A DNA stretch of 64,000 bases from Affinirhizobium straminoryzae. Lineage in GTDB: Bacteria; Pseudomonadota; Alphaproteobacteria; Rhizobiales; Rhizobiaceae. The number at the start of each line of letters is the position of its first letter. Position 1 is the stretch's first letter. Of this stretch, positions 20,201 to 29,338 are shown one piece after another. The position numbers were made by a program, and so were the translations under genes. The stretch covers positions 1-64,000 of the forward strand of contig NZ_VJMG01000005.1 in assembly GCF_007004135.1 (NCBI RefSeq). The letters run 5' to 3'. Below the pieces are notes generated by a model. The model was given only the letters and a program-made list of their open reading frames with translations. It made no database searches and was not told the DNA's origin.

Positions 20201-21273
20201 GGAAATACCGATCTGAAGTCAATGTCATAGCCGAAGGCGCGGGGGCCGACGGCGGCAATGCCGGCAGGCGTGGTGAGAAGGGCCGGCGCCGGCAGCGCCA
20301 CCACGGTGACGCGCTGGCCGTAGCGGACGGATTCCGTGCCGATCGCGCTGCCCGAGATGGTGTCGAGAAGGCAGAGCAGATCCGGCGTCATCGCAACCGG
20401 TTCGCCATCGCGGAAGGCAACCGCCCATTCGTTCTGGAAGGCAAGTTCCAGCCGTGATCCTCGATCGCCATCGATCCCCTCGATGATCGTGCGGCCGCGC
20501 AGGAAGCCACCGGTCGTTTCGCGGGCAACATCGATCACCTTGCCGCGGAACAGCTGCTTGCCGCCCTCGTGGTCAAGGATGGCATCCACCGGGTCGGCAT
20601 GCCTGCGGCGGGCATCAAGCACCGCCTTGCCGAGTTCGACGGCCTTGGTGACCGTGTCGTGAATGCCCCATTCCTTCACTTCGCGGCCGGTGCGGGGCGC
20701 CTTGCAGGTGGCAGCCGTCGAGCCGACTTCGGTGCAGACCTTGCGTGAGATGCGCTCCATCCATTTCCACGAGGCGGCCCGCGTCACGATCACCTCGTTG
20801 TCGCGCACGTCGACCAGCGACAACGGGAACATCGGCAGGTTGCCGATCGCAAACGAGGTCATCTGCGCTTCCGGATAGGCGCGGCCCATGGCATCGGCAT
20901 TGACGACGGGACGATCGAGAACGGCAGCGGCAAGGAAGGAGGAGAGCGCATTCGAACCGCCGATCTCCACGCTCATGATGGCGCGGAAACGCTTGCCGAT
21001 ATAATCCTCCATCACCTCGACGGCGCGGGCCAGATGCACGGGATCGCCGAGCCGCTCCTGGCCGACCAGCGGCGCACCCATCTTGGAGACGACGGCGACC
21101 ATGTCGTCATCGTCGAGCGCCATCGGGTCCATCAGGTCGACGCGGGCGCCCTCGGCATAGAGCCGCCGGAGGTTCAGCGTCGAGATATAGGGGTCGCCGC
21201 CGCCGCCGGTGCCGAGAATCCAGGCGCCGATGGCCAGCGGTTCGATGTGTTCTTCTGCGAATTCTTCAAGCAT
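20197..21273 (-). CDS. DUF917 family protein, copy 1
   Basis: 358 residues. The N-terminus carries the glycine-rich DUF917 hallmark GTGGGGDPY (21-29), and the rest shares the family blocks found again in copy 2 (EIGGSNALS, DAMGRAYPE, and RYGQRVTVVALP near the end). DUF917 has no established activity but is constantly encoded with, or fused to, hydantoinase-like ATPases, so it is presumably the partner subunit or second step. ATG at 21273 (GAAGG upstream) is preferred over an in-frame start at 21294. Stop overlaps the next gene by 4 nt; a strong hairpin separates it from the binding-protein gene upstream. Confidence 0.85.
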   Translation of the reverse strand: MLEEFAEEHIEPLAIGAWILGTGGGGDPYISTLNLRRLYAEGARVDLMDPMALDDDDMVAVVSKMGAPLVGQERLGDPVHLARAVEVMEDYIGKRFRAIMSVEIGGSNALSSFLAAAVLDRPVVNADAMGRAYPEAQMTSFAIGNLPMFPLSLVDVRDNEVIVTRAASWKWMERISRKVCTEVGSTAATCKAPRTGREVKEWGIHDTVTKAVELGKAVLDARRRHADPVDAILDHEGGKQLFRGKVIDVARETTGGFLRGRTIIEGIDGDRGSRLELAFQNEWAVAFRDGEPVAMTPDLLCLLDTISGSAIGTESVRYGQRVTVVALPAPALLTTPAGIAAVGPRAFGYDIDFRSVFP

Positions 21274-21305
21274 GTCCGACCTTCGGCAGGGCAAGGAGGG
21301 GTATG

Positions 21306-21327
21306 CCGGCCCCGCAGGCGGGGCCGG
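21306..21327 (-). terminator. Perfect hairpin behind the binding-protein gene
   Basis: CCGGCCCCG (21306-21314) and CGGGGCCGG (21319-21327) form a perfect 9-bp G+C stem with a 4-nt loop, 23 nt after the stop of the binding-protein gene and inside the operon. No T-run follows. It is best read as a 3' mRNA stabiliser or partial terminator that raises binding-protein expression over the two downstream genes. Confidence 0.6.
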
Positions 21328-21350
21328 TTGTCATCATGATGCGGGAAGGA

Positions 21351-22943
21351 TCACTTCGCCTTGCAATCCCAGGTGAAGTTGGCAAAGTTCAGGTCCCAGC
21401 TCTGCATGGGAATGAACTGGTAGCCCTGCAGGCACTTGTTGGCGGCATAGCGCCGGTTCGGTGCCACGGCCCAGACATCGGGCTGCAGGTCGGCGATCTT
21501 CGCCTGCAGGTCCTTGTAGACGGCGTTCTGCTCGGCAACGTCGGTCGTTCCGCGCGTCTTGTCGATCAGCGCGTCGATCTCCGGGTTCTGCAGCCATTCC
21601 ATCGACATCCAGGTGCCGGAGGCCTTGGAATGGTACTGGTTGTAGAACATCGAGTCCGGCGAGGGATAGGTCGGCGAGATGTTGACCTGGGTGGAAGCGG
21701 GCGTCGTGTCCGGCTTGGAGGAAAGCTCGACGATACGGTTCCACGGCTCCGGCTTGATGTCGAGCGTGATCCCGATCTGCTCCAGATTCGCCTGCAGCAA
21801 AAGCGCTACTTCCGCCTCGAAGGCGAGCGAGGCGACATAGCTGTTCACCAGCGTGATCTTCTGGCCCGCATATTTCGACTTCGCCAGTTCCTCCTTCGCC
21901 TTTTCGAGATCGAAGGTGCCGGGCTTGATGTCGCCGTTATGGGCATCCTTGAAGGCGGTCGAGAGCGGGCCCTGCATGTCGGTGCCGGGATAGATGATCT
22001 CCTGGATCGTCTTGTAGTCCGTGGCATAGGCGATGGCGCGGCGCACATGCACGTCGTCGGTCGGATAGACCTTGGTGTTCAGCTTGATGACGAAGCCGCC
22101 GGAGGTGCGGGTCTGGATCAGCTTGTAATTCGCCATCTTGCCGATGGCCTCGTAGGTATCGTTGCCGAGGCCGTGGGAGGAAAGACCCAATTCGCCCTTC
22201 TCCGCCAGCGCCTTGACGGTGGCATCGTCGCTGGTCTGCACGAAGCGGACTTCGTCGACCGGCGTGCCCTTGGTCCAGCCGAGGAAGTAATCGGCATTGC
22301 GGGCGATCACCATGTCGGCGGAGCGGTTGTAGCTGACGAGCTTGTAGGGGCCGGAGCCGGCGGAATGTTCGCCGACATAGGCCTCGCCCCACTTGTCGTC
22401 GGCCTTGGCATTGGCGGTGATCAGCGTCTTGTTGAGCGCCATCATCAGCGGCGTTGCCGCAAGGAATGGCGAAAACTGCCGGTCGATCTTCAGAACGAGC
22501 GTCTTCTCGTCCGGAGCCGTGACGTTTTCCGGCTTCAGTACGCCCACGATGAGGTTGGACGGGCCCTTGTTGATGCCGAGCAGGCGCTGGATGGACCACA
22601 CCATATCGGCGGCCTTGACCGGCGTTCCATCCTGGAACTTCGCATCGTCGCGCAGGTGGAAGGTATAGGTCAGGCCATCGCCCGAGACATCCCAGGACTT
22701 TGCCAGATGCGGCACGATCTCGCCGGAGGGGCTGACGGTGGTCAGCCCGTCATACATGTTCACCACGGCCATATAGCCGGTATAGTCGGTGACCTTGGCG
22801 GGATCGAGCGAGCTGAAGATCTGCTGCACATTGACGACGGTCGAGATCTTGTCGGCGGCAGAGGCTGCCGGAAGACCTGCGGAGAGCGTGAGCGCCGTGC
22901 CGAGCGCAAGTGCGGCGAGACGCCTGTAAGCCATGGATTTCAT
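21351..22943 (-). CDS. ABC substrate-binding protein, family 5 (peptide/nickel type)
   Basis: 530-residue periplasmic binding protein with signal peptide (MKSMAYRR, hydrophobic stretch, ASA near residue 29). The SBP family 5 (DppA/OppA-like) blocks are visible: LAKSWDVSGDGLTYTFHLRD and FQDGTPVKAADMVWSI. Cluster-5 proteins bind di/oligopeptides, opines, nickel chelates or other amides, so the ligand is open. It lies between two copies of the hydantoinase/DUF917 pair, whereas its permeases and ATPase are upstream in the same operon. SD AGAGGAG lies about ten bases before ATG 22943; a second Met three codons later is possible. The hairpin at 21306-21327 follows the gene. Confidence 0.88.
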   Translation of the reverse strand: MKSMAYRRLAALALGTALTLSAGLPAASAADKISTVVNVQQIFSSLDPAKVTDYTGYMAVVNMYDGLTTVSPSGEIVPHLAKSWDVSGDGLTYTFHLRDDAKFQDGTPVKAADMVWSIQRLLGINKGPSNLIVGVLKPENVTAPDEKTLVLKIDRQFSPFLAATPLMMALNKTLITANAKADDKWGEAYVGEHSAGSGPYKLVSYNRSADMVIARNADYFLGWTKGTPVDEVRFVQTSDDATVKALAEKGELGLSSHGLGNDTYEAIGKMANYKLIQTRTSGGFVIKLNTKVYPTDDVHVRRAIAYATDYKTIQEIIYPGTDMQGPLSTAFKDAHNGDIKPGTFDLEKAKEELAKSKYAGQKITLVNSYVASLAFEAEVALLLQANLEQIGITLDIKPEPWNRIVELSSKPDTTPASTQVNISPTYPSPDSMFYNQYHSKASGTWMSMEWLQNPEIDALIDKTRGTTDVAEQNAVYKDLQAKIADLQPDVWAVAPNRRYAANKCLQGYQFIPMQSWDLNFANFTWDCKAK

Positions 22944-23014
22944 GCTGGAAGTTCTCCTCTTTTATGCGGCGGGACCTGTCCCGCCTGTTGTTTGCGGATG
23001 GGACGCGAAAAGGA

Positions 23015-24136
23015 TCAGGCCGCCTTTGGCAGCGGCGAGAAGGCGATGTCCGGATAGCCGAAGGCCGAGGGCCCCACGACCTCGAGCGCGGCTGCCGAGC
23101 GCAGCAGGTCGTGGCAGGGGATCGCAATCACCGCGACGCGCTGGCCGTAGCGCAGCATTTCGGTGGTGATCGGATAGCCGGTATCCACATCGAGCAGCAC
23201 GATCAGATCGGGCACCGTCACCTCGACCACGCCATTGCGGCGGAAGATCAGGAATTCGTTCTGGATCGCGACGCTTGCGGTTTCGCCGGTCCAGCCGTCA
23301 AAGCCTGCAAGCTCCAGATCGCCGACCGCAAAGCCGCCGCGCAGATGGCGCTTCAGATCGGTGATCTTGCCGTTGAAGATGCGGCGCCCGCCTTCAAGGT
23401 CGCAGACGGCCGCGATCGGATCCTCCTGCTGGCGGCGGGCGCGGATGACCGCTTCGCCAAGCGCGATCGCCTTGGTATAGCTGCGCGGAATGGCGAACTG
23501 GTGGACGAAGTGCGCCTGCATGGGCGCCGTCGCCAGCATCGCCCCGCCGCCCTGGGCGACGACACAGGCGCGCGCCATGCGCTCGTGCCAGACTTCCGAG
23601 ACCGCATGGCTGAAGATCACCGCATTGCCATGCAGGTCGCACATCACGGACGGCGTGGAGCTGTGGCCGTAGATCGAGAAGGTGGTCATCTGCATTTCCG
23701 GGAAGGCGCGGCCCATGCCGTCGCAATCGAGGATGGGCAGGCCGCCGAGTGCTGCCGTCACCAGCGGGCTCATGGAATTGGCGCCGCCAATCTCCTCGCA
23801 GACGATGGCATCGACCGGCGTGCGGATCAGTTCCTCCATGGCGGTGAGGCAGCGCAGGCCCTCGCGGCCCTCGCGGATGCGCTCGACGCCGACGACCGGT
23901 GCGCCGATGCCGCCGATCGACATGCACAGCGCATCCGCCTCGATGGCATCGGTGGCGAGGATCTTCATCTCGTAGCCGGCCTTCAGCGCCTCGAGCGCCA
24001 GAAGCTTGCCCTGGTAGGGATTGCCGCCGCCGCCGGTGCCCAGAATGCCGGCGCCGATCTCCAGCGCTTCCAGGTCATCGCGCGTCAGGGTGCGCAGGGC
24101 GGCCTCGTCATATTTGCGTTTGCGGCTCTCAGCCAT
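23015..24136 (-). CDS. DUF917 family protein, copy 2
   Basis: 373 residues, a divergent paralogue of copy 1. The hallmark GTGGGGNPY is at 33-41, followed by EIGGANSMS, DGMGRAFPEMQ and near the end RYGQRVAVIAIP. A longer charged N-terminus (MAESRKRKYDE) distinguishes it from copy 1. ATG at 24136 (GGGAG upstream) overlaps the end of hydantoinase-like copy 2 by 8 nt, so the two are translationally coupled. In copy 1 the order is the reverse (DUF917 first). Function unknown; a fixed pairing with the ATPase suggests a two-component enzyme. Confidence 0.85.
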   Translation of the reverse strand: MAESRKRKYDEAALRTLTRDDLEALEIGAGILGTGGGGNPYQGKLLALEALKAGYEMKILATDAIEADALCMSIGGIGAPVVGVERIREGREGLRCLTAMEELIRTPVDAIVCEEIGGANSMSPLVTAALGGLPILDCDGMGRAFPEMQMTTFSIYGHSSTPSVMCDLHGNAVIFSHAVSEVWHERMARACVVAQGGGAMLATAPMQAHFVHQFAIPRSYTKAIALGEAVIRARRQQEDPIAAVCDLEGGRRIFNGKITDLKRHLRGGFAVGDLELAGFDGWTGETASVAIQNEFLIFRRNGVVEVTVPDLIVLLDVDTGYPITTEMLRYGQRVAVIAIPCHDLLRSAAALEVVGPSAFGYPDIAFSPLPKAA

Positions 24137-25685
24137 GATAGGCTCCCATCTCTCCGACGACCTTGACGTGAATGCGGGTGGCGTTGCCCGGCAGATAGGC
24201 GAGCGGCGTATCCTCCCGCTCGATGACTTCGAGCGTTTCGGGGATCGCGCCGGCGGCGATCGCCTTGTCGCGCGCCTCGGCCTCCGCCTCGGCAAGCGCA
24301 GCCTCGCGCGTCTTGCCGTCGATCAGGGAAAACACACGGTCCGTCTCGCCGCTGATCTGGGCGATCGCAGCACCCACCGCGTTTGCGACCGCGAAGTTTT
24401 CGGGACGTAAGACCTCCAACTCGCCGATCCGGTCCGGCATCAGGATCGAGCCGCCGCCGACGGCGATGACCGGCACCGGGGTAGACGAAATGCGGCTGCG
24501 CTCCACGCAGGCTTCCAGCATGGCATTGATGCGGGCGACGGCCGCCTCGACCAGGGCCGGGGCGAGGCTGTCGACCAGAGCCTTGTCACCGACATCCGCC
24601 TTGCCCGCCGCAACGGCGATATCGGTTGCCGTCAGCGTAGAGCCGCCGAAGCACAAGGCCTCGCGGCGCACGCGGTAGCCGACGGATTTCGGGCCGATCG
24701 AAATTCCCTTCTCGCCGTTGACGACCAGCGAACCGCCGCCGAGGCCGATGGAGAAAACGTCGGGCATGCGGAAATTGGTCTTCACGCCACCGATATCGAC
24801 GGTGGTCGAGGCCTGCCGCGGAAAACCGTGCGAGAGCGAGCCGACATCGGTGGTGGTGCCGCCGACATCCACCACCACGGCGTCTTTCAGACCGGTGAGG
24901 AAGGCCGCACCGCGCATGGAATTCGTCGGGCCGGAGGCGAAGGTCAGCACCGGGAAGGCGCGCACCACATCGGCCGCCATCAGCGTGCCGTCGTTCTGGG
25001 TGATATAGAAGGGGCAGGTGAGACCCGCCTGCACCAGCGCCTTCTGGAAGGCGGCAACCGTGCGGTCGGCAAGCGAGAGCAGGCTGGCATTCATGATGGC
25101 CGCACTTTCGCGCGCCAGAAGGCCGTGACGGCCGATATCCTTCGACATCACCACCGGCACGCCGGGGCAGTGGCGGTAGAGAAGCTCGCGGGTGCGCAGT
25201 TCCATGGCATCGTTGATGCCGCTGAAGACGCAGGTGACGGCGGCCGCTTTGAGGCCCTTGGCCCGGATCTCGCCGGCAATGCGGACGATCTCGTCTTCAT
25301 CGAGCGGCGAGAGGATGCGGCCGTCGAATTCATATCCGCCCTTCACCTGATAGCCGTGATTGCCGACGATCTCGCGGATGTCATCGGGCCAGTCGACCAT
25401 CGGCGGCAGGCCGGCGCCGGATGGCAGGCCGAGCCGGATGGCAGCGACTTCATCCATGTGGCGGCGCTCGATCACCGCATTGGTGAAATGCGTGGTGCCG
25501 ATCATCACGGCGTCGATCGCCTTGCGGTCGATGCCGGAAGCCGCGATCACGTTTTCCAGAGCCTCGATGACGCCCGTCGTCACGTCTTCCGTGGTCGAGG
25601 CCTTCACCCCGGCCAGAACCGTCTTGTCCTGCAATATGACGGCATCCGTATTGGTGCCGCCGACGTCGATCCCTACACGATACAC
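24129..25685 (-). CDS. Hydantoinase/oxoprolinase-like ATPase (HyuA type), copy 2
   Basis: 518 residues, paralogue of the protein at 18662-20200 with the same blocks: GIDVGGTNTDA near the start, MIGTTHFTNA, QNDGT and VVDVGGTTTD. Starts at GTG 25685 with GAGGAG upstream. It follows the fused ATPase gene by 17 bp and overlaps the DUF917 copy 2 gene. The ends differ more between the two copies than the nucleotide-binding blocks do, as expected if they act on different intermediates or form a heteromer. Cytoplasmic; probably hydrolyses a cyclic amide or related ring at the expense of ATP. Confidence 0.85.
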   Translation of the reverse strand: MYRVGIDVGGTNTDAVILQDKTVLAGVKASTTEDVTTGVIEALENVIAASGIDRKAIDAVMIGTTHFTNAVIERRHMDEVAAIRLGLPSGAGLPPMVDWPDDIREIVGNHGYQVKGGYEFDGRILSPLDEDEIVRIAGEIRAKGLKAAAVTCVFSGINDAMELRTRELLYRHCPGVPVVMSKDIGRHGLLARESAAIMNASLLSLADRTVAAFQKALVQAGLTCPFYITQNDGTLMAADVVRAFPVLTFASGPTNSMRGAAFLTGLKDAVVVDVGGTTTDVGSLSHGFPRQASTTVDIGGVKTNFRMPDVFSIGLGGGSLVVNGEKGISIGPKSVGYRVRREALCFGGSTLTATDIAVAAGKADVGDKALVDSLAPALVEAAVARINAMLEACVERSRISSTPVPVIAVGGGSILMPDRIGELEVLRPENFAVANAVGAAIAQISGETDRVFSLIDGKTREAALAEAEAEARDKAIAAGAIPETLEVIEREDTPLAYLPGNATRIHVKVVGEMGAYHG

Positions 25686-25702
25686 GTGAGGCTCCTCTTG
25701 CG

Positions 25703-27349
25703 TCAGTCTGTTGATTTGACGAGGAAGCGCATGCGTTCCTCTTCGGTCACGACGGGCTTTTCGCGCTCTTCCACATCGGAAACGACGGGAATGGCCGCAA
25801 TCAGCGCCCGGGTGTAGGGATGGGAGGGGGCGGCGAACACCGCAGGCGTCGCGCCCTCCTCGACGATCTCGCCGCGCAGCATGACGGCGATGCGCGAGCA
25901 GAAATTGCGCATCAGCGACAGGTCGTGGCTGATCATCAGATAGGTGAGCCCCAGTTCCTCGCGCAGCTGCACCAGAAGCTCGATCACCGTCTTCTGCACC
26001 GAGACGTCAAGGGCTGCGGTCGGTTCGTCGAGGATCAGGATTTTGGGCTCGGCCGCCAGCGCGCGGGCAATCGCCACGCGCTGCTTCTGGCCGCCGGAGA
26101 GTTCGTGCGGATACTTGGCGAGATAGGATTGCGGCAGGCGCACCAGGCCCATCAGCTCGATCAGACGCGCTTCCCGCGCATCCCCCTGCATGCCGATCGA
26201 TTTCAGCGGCAGGGTCAGCGTCTGGCGGACGGTCCGCTTCGGATTGAGCGAGGTGCCGGGGTTCTGGTAGACGATCTGGGTCAGGCGGCGACCTTTTGCC
26301 GGCGCCGGCGCGTCGATCATCAGTTCGCCGGAGGTCGGCCGCAGAAGCCCCATGATCATCCGCGCGACCGTCGTCTTGCCCGAGCCGGATTCGCCGGCGA
26401 GCCCGAAAATCTCGCCTTCACGCAGCGTCAGGTTGACGTCGCGCACGGCGTGATAGCCGTTGCGGCGACCATAGATCTTGTTGAGGTTGCTGATGCGGAC
26501 GATCGGCGCGCGGTCGCTCTGGGCCATGTCGATGACGCGGGGTCCGTAGAGGGCCGGCACGGCATCGAGCAGCGCGCGGGTATAGTCCTTTGCCGGTTCG
26601 CTGAGGATCGTTCGGCACGGGCCTGTCTCGACGATATCGCCGTGATGCATCACCACCACGCGGTCGGAGACCTTGCGGACCACGCCGAGATTGTGGGTGA
26701 TCATCAGCAGCGCCATGTTTTCCTCGCTGACCAGGCTGTTGATCAGGTTGAGGATCTCGTCCTGCGTGGTGACATCGAGCGCGGTTCCCGGTTCATCGGC
26801 GATCAGAAGTTTCGGCTGGTGCAGCAAGGCAAGGCCGATCAGCACGCGCTGGCGCATGCCGCCCGAGAGCTCGAACGGATAGGCATTCATCACCCGCTCG
26901 GCATCGGCAAGCTGCACCCGGCGCAGCACGGCGGCAATGCGGCTGCGGCGTTCGGCGCGCGACGTCGCGATGCCGTTGCGACGGTCGGCAAAGCGCATCA
27001 CGTCGTCGAGATGGGTGCCGATGCGGAACACCGGATTGAAGGAGGAGAGCGGGTCCTGCATGATCAGCGAGAAGGCCGTGCCCTTCAGCGCCTCGCGCCC
27101 GGCGCGCGGCAGGTCCAGCACATTGCGGCCCTCGACAAGGATCTGGCCGGTGCGGATGGTCGCATTGCGGGGCAGCGTGCCGATGATCGCCTTGGCGGTG
27201 ACCGACTTGCCGGAGCCCGTCTCGCCGATCAGGGCGACGCGTTCGCCGGCGGCAACCGCAAAGCTGACATCGCGCAGCACCTGGCGCGTGCGGCCATAGG
27301 AGGTGAAGTCGACGGACAGGTTTTCGACGCTGAGAAGAGTGTCGCGCAT
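25703..27349 (-). CDS. Fused double ABC ATPase, Dpp/Opp type (DppD-DppF fusion)
   Basis: 548 residues containing two complete ATPase domains. First: Walker A GETGSGKS near residue 40, signature LSGGMRQR, Walker B LLIADEP. Second: GESGSGKT near 320, LSGGQKQR, LILDEP, each with a switch His (ITHN, ISHD). Such fusions are common in rhizobial peptide-family importers. ATG at 27349 is preferred to the tandem ATG at 27352 because GGAGGG is then correctly spaced; the frame is open far upstream but only through the antisense of the permease. Energises the two permeases encoded directly upstream. Confidence 0.92.
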   Translation of the reverse strand: MRDTLLSVENLSVDFTSYGRTRQVLRDVSFAVAAGERVALIGETGSGKSVTAKAIIGTLPRNATIRTGQILVEGRNVLDLPRAGREALKGTAFSLIMQDPLSSFNPVFRIGTHLDDVMRFADRRNGIATSRAERRSRIAAVLRRVQLADAERVMNAYPFELSGGMRQRVLIGLALLHQPKLLIADEPGTALDVTTQDEILNLINSLVSEENMALLMITHNLGVVRKVSDRVVVMHHGDIVETGPCRTILSEPAKDYTRALLDAVPALYGPRVIDMAQSDRAPIVRISNLNKIYGRRNGYHAVRDVNLTLREGEIFGLAGESGSGKTTVARMIMGLLRPTSGELMIDAPAPAKGRRLTQIVYQNPGTSLNPKRTVRQTLTLPLKSIGMQGDAREARLIELMGLVRLPQSYLAKYPHELSGGQKQRVAIARALAAEPKILILDEPTAALDVSVQKTVIELLVQLREELGLTYLMISHDLSLMRNFCSRIAVMLRGEIVEEGATPAVFAAPSHPYTRALIAAIPVVSDVEEREKPVVTEEERMRFLVKSTD

Positions 27350-27351
27350 CA

Positions 27352-28233
27352 TCAGCCCTCCACGTCGAACATGTCGCGCAGACCGTCGCCCAGCAGGTTG
27401 AAGCCGAGGGTGACGTAAAGCACTGCAGCCCCCGGGCAGAGAACCTCCCACCAGAAATCCGGCATGAACTGGCGTCCGTCCGCCACCATCGAGCCGAGAT
27501 CCGGCGTCGGCGGCTTCACGCCGAAGCCGAGGAAGCTCAGCGTCGCGCCGAACAGGATGACGAAGGCGGCATCGAGCGTCGTCTTGACAGAAATGACGGC
27601 GACGCAATTGGGCAGGATTTCGCGGAAGAGGATGTGGAAGGGGCCGGCGCCGGCCAGCCGCGCCGCCTCGATATAGTCTTCCGAGGCGATCGACTTCGAC
27701 ACCGAATAGATGAGCCGCGCATGCCAGGTCCACCAGAGCAGCGTGATGGCAATCATCGCATTCATCAGCGTCGGTTCGAGCAGGTTCGAGACGGCAAGCG
27801 CCATCACGAGCGGCGGCATGGCGAGCATTACATTGGTGAGCCCGCTGATCAGCCGCTCCGTCCAGCCGCCGACATAGCCCGCAATCAGGCCGAGCACGGT
27901 GCCGACCGGCACGGAAATGCCGAGCACGCCGAGAACGAGCAGCAGCGAGACCCGAAGGCCGAACACTGTGCGCGAGAAGATGTCGCGGCCGGCCTTGTCG
28001 GTGCCGAACCAGTGGCCGGCATCCGGCGGCAGATGGCGCGCCTTGAAATCGACGATGCTGCCGACATGCTTCGGATAGGGCGTGAGCCACGGCGCAAAGA
28101 CCGCGAGAATGACGACCGACAGCAGGATCAGCGTGCCGATGACGGCAGCCGGATTGCGGCTGAAGCGGTACCACATCATGTAACCGGCGCTCAGGCCACG
28201 GTCGGCCGGATCCAACATCTTGATGTCGGCCAT
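27352..28233 (-). CDS. ABC permease, DppC/OppC type
   Basis: 293-residue inner-membrane permease with an N-terminal helix followed by the OppC-type domain. Blocks HWFGTDKAGRDIFSRTVFG and the coupling loop EAARLAGAG followed by FREILPN are characteristic. Its start overlaps the preceding permease stop by one base (TGATG) with GGAGG upstream, and its stop touches the ATPase start, so the three genes are tightly coupled. Confidence 0.92.
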   Translation of the reverse strand: MADIKMLDPADRGLSAGYMMWYRFSRNPAAVIGTLILLSVVILAVFAPWLTPYPKHVGSIVDFKARHLPPDAGHWFGTDKAGRDIFSRTVFGLRVSLLLVLGVLGISVPVGTVLGLIAGYVGGWTERLISGLTNVMLAMPPLVMALAVSNLLEPTLMNAMIAITLLWWTWHARLIYSVSKSIASEDYIEAARLAGAGPFHILFREILPNCVAVISVKTTLDAAFVILFGATLSFLGFGVKPPTPDLGSMVADGRQFMPDFWWEVLCPGAAVLYVTLGFNLLGDGLRDMFDVEG

Positions 28234-29261
28234 CAGAGTGCCTCCTTGCGGCGCATGCGCGGATCGATGATGGAAATCAGGACATCGACGACAAGGTTCG
28301 CGACGATGAAGAACAGGCCCGCCACCAGCACCACGGCGGTGACCGCGTTGAGATCCTTCTGCAGGATGGCGTTGAGGCCGTAGGAGGCGAACCCGCCCCA
28401 GGCGAAGATCATTTCGATGACGAAGGCATTGCCGATCAGCGAGGCGAATTCGAGCCCCATGATGGTGAGCGGCGCGATGGAGGAGAGCTTCAGCAGATAG
28501 CGGAAGATGATGACGCGCTCGGGCACGCCGAAGCTCTGCAGTGTCAGCACATGGTCCTTGCGCTGGTTCTCGATCATCGAGGAACGGGTGATGCGGGTGA
28601 TCTGGCCGATGCCGGCCATCGACAGCGCAAAGGCGGGCAGCGCGATGTGCTGGAGCGCGCTGCCGACGACATCGAGCCGCCCGGCAAGAAGGCCGTCGAG
28701 GATCAGGAAGCCGGTCGGGCCGCCCTGCCAGCCAAGCCCATGATCAAGGCGCCCGATGATCGGCCATCCTCCCGGCACCCGCGCCGCCAGCAACTGGAGC
28801 GTGATGGCGAAGAGGAAGCTCGGGATCGTCACCCCCGTCAGCGACAGGATACGGCCCCCATGGTCCAGCGCGCGGTCGCGGTAATGGGCGGTGACAACGC
28901 CAAGCGGAATGGCGACGAGGAACATGAAGACGACGGAGACGAGAACGAGTTCCACCGTCGCCGGCACCGTCTGGGCAAGGTCCGTTGTCACGGGACGCTG
29001 CGAGACGAGCGAGGTGCCGAGATCGCCGTGCAGCGCCTTGGTGATATAAGCGAGATACTGCACGACAACAGGCTGATCGAGCCCCATCTGCAGGCGCAGC
29101 GCCTGCACCTGTTCCGGCGTCGCCGCCGGTCCGAGCGCCATGCGGGCCGGATCGCCAGGCACGACGCGGGCAAGTGTGAAAATCATCAGGGACAGCACGA
29201 CCATCACCAGCAGGAAGGTGCCGAGCCGGGCCAGAATGGCTGTCAACGGGTGATGCCGCAT
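28233..29261 (-). CDS. ABC permease, DppB/OppB type
   Basis: 342-residue inner-membrane permease. The N-terminal block VVPGDPARMALGPAAT is the DppB signature, and the coupling loop lies near VLTLQSFGVPE followed by IFRYLLKLS. It is the first gene of the nine-gene leftward operon (permeases, ATPase, hydantoinase-like 2, DUF917 2, binding protein, DUF917 1, hydantoinase-like 1). The promoter must lie in the 119 bp shared with the divergent LuxR gene. The ribosome-binding site AAGGGG is rather far from ATG 29261. Confidence 0.9.
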   Translation of the reverse strand: MRHHPLTAILARLGTFLLVMVVLSLMIFTLARVVPGDPARMALGPAATPEQVQALRLQMGLDQPVVVQYLAYITKALHGDLGTSLVSQRPVTTDLAQTVPATVELVLVSVVFMFLVAIPLGVVTAHYRDRALDHGGRILSLTGVTIPSFLFAITLQLLAARVPGGWPIIGRLDHGLGWQGGPTGFLILDGLLAGRLDVVGSALQHIALPAFALSMAGIGQITRITRSSMIENQRKDHVLTLQSFGVPERVIIFRYLLKLSSIAPLTIMGLEFASLIGNAFVIEMIFAWGGFASYGLNAILQKDLNAVTAVVLVAGLFFIVANLVVDVLISIIDPRMRRKEAL

Positions 29262-29338
29262 CGTCGTGAAAGATCCCCTTGCCAGGAAACATGCGCCGGC
29301 AATCTCTCTTGTCGCCTTCCCACGAACAAGCGCGGCCC

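Noticed and set aside
23015-25685. The duplicated hydantoinase/DUF917 pair as a recent tandem duplication or mobile repeat
   Set aside because: The copies differ throughout at protein level, have opposite gene order and are separated by a binding-protein gene; no flanking repeats or transposase remnants are visible.
27350-28174. In-frame upstream extension of the fused ATPase gene at 25703-27349
   Set aside because: It overlaps the DppC-type permease gene in another frame and reads as Arg/Ala-rich shadow sequence; ATG 27349 has GGAGGG upstream and starts a normal ATPase domain.
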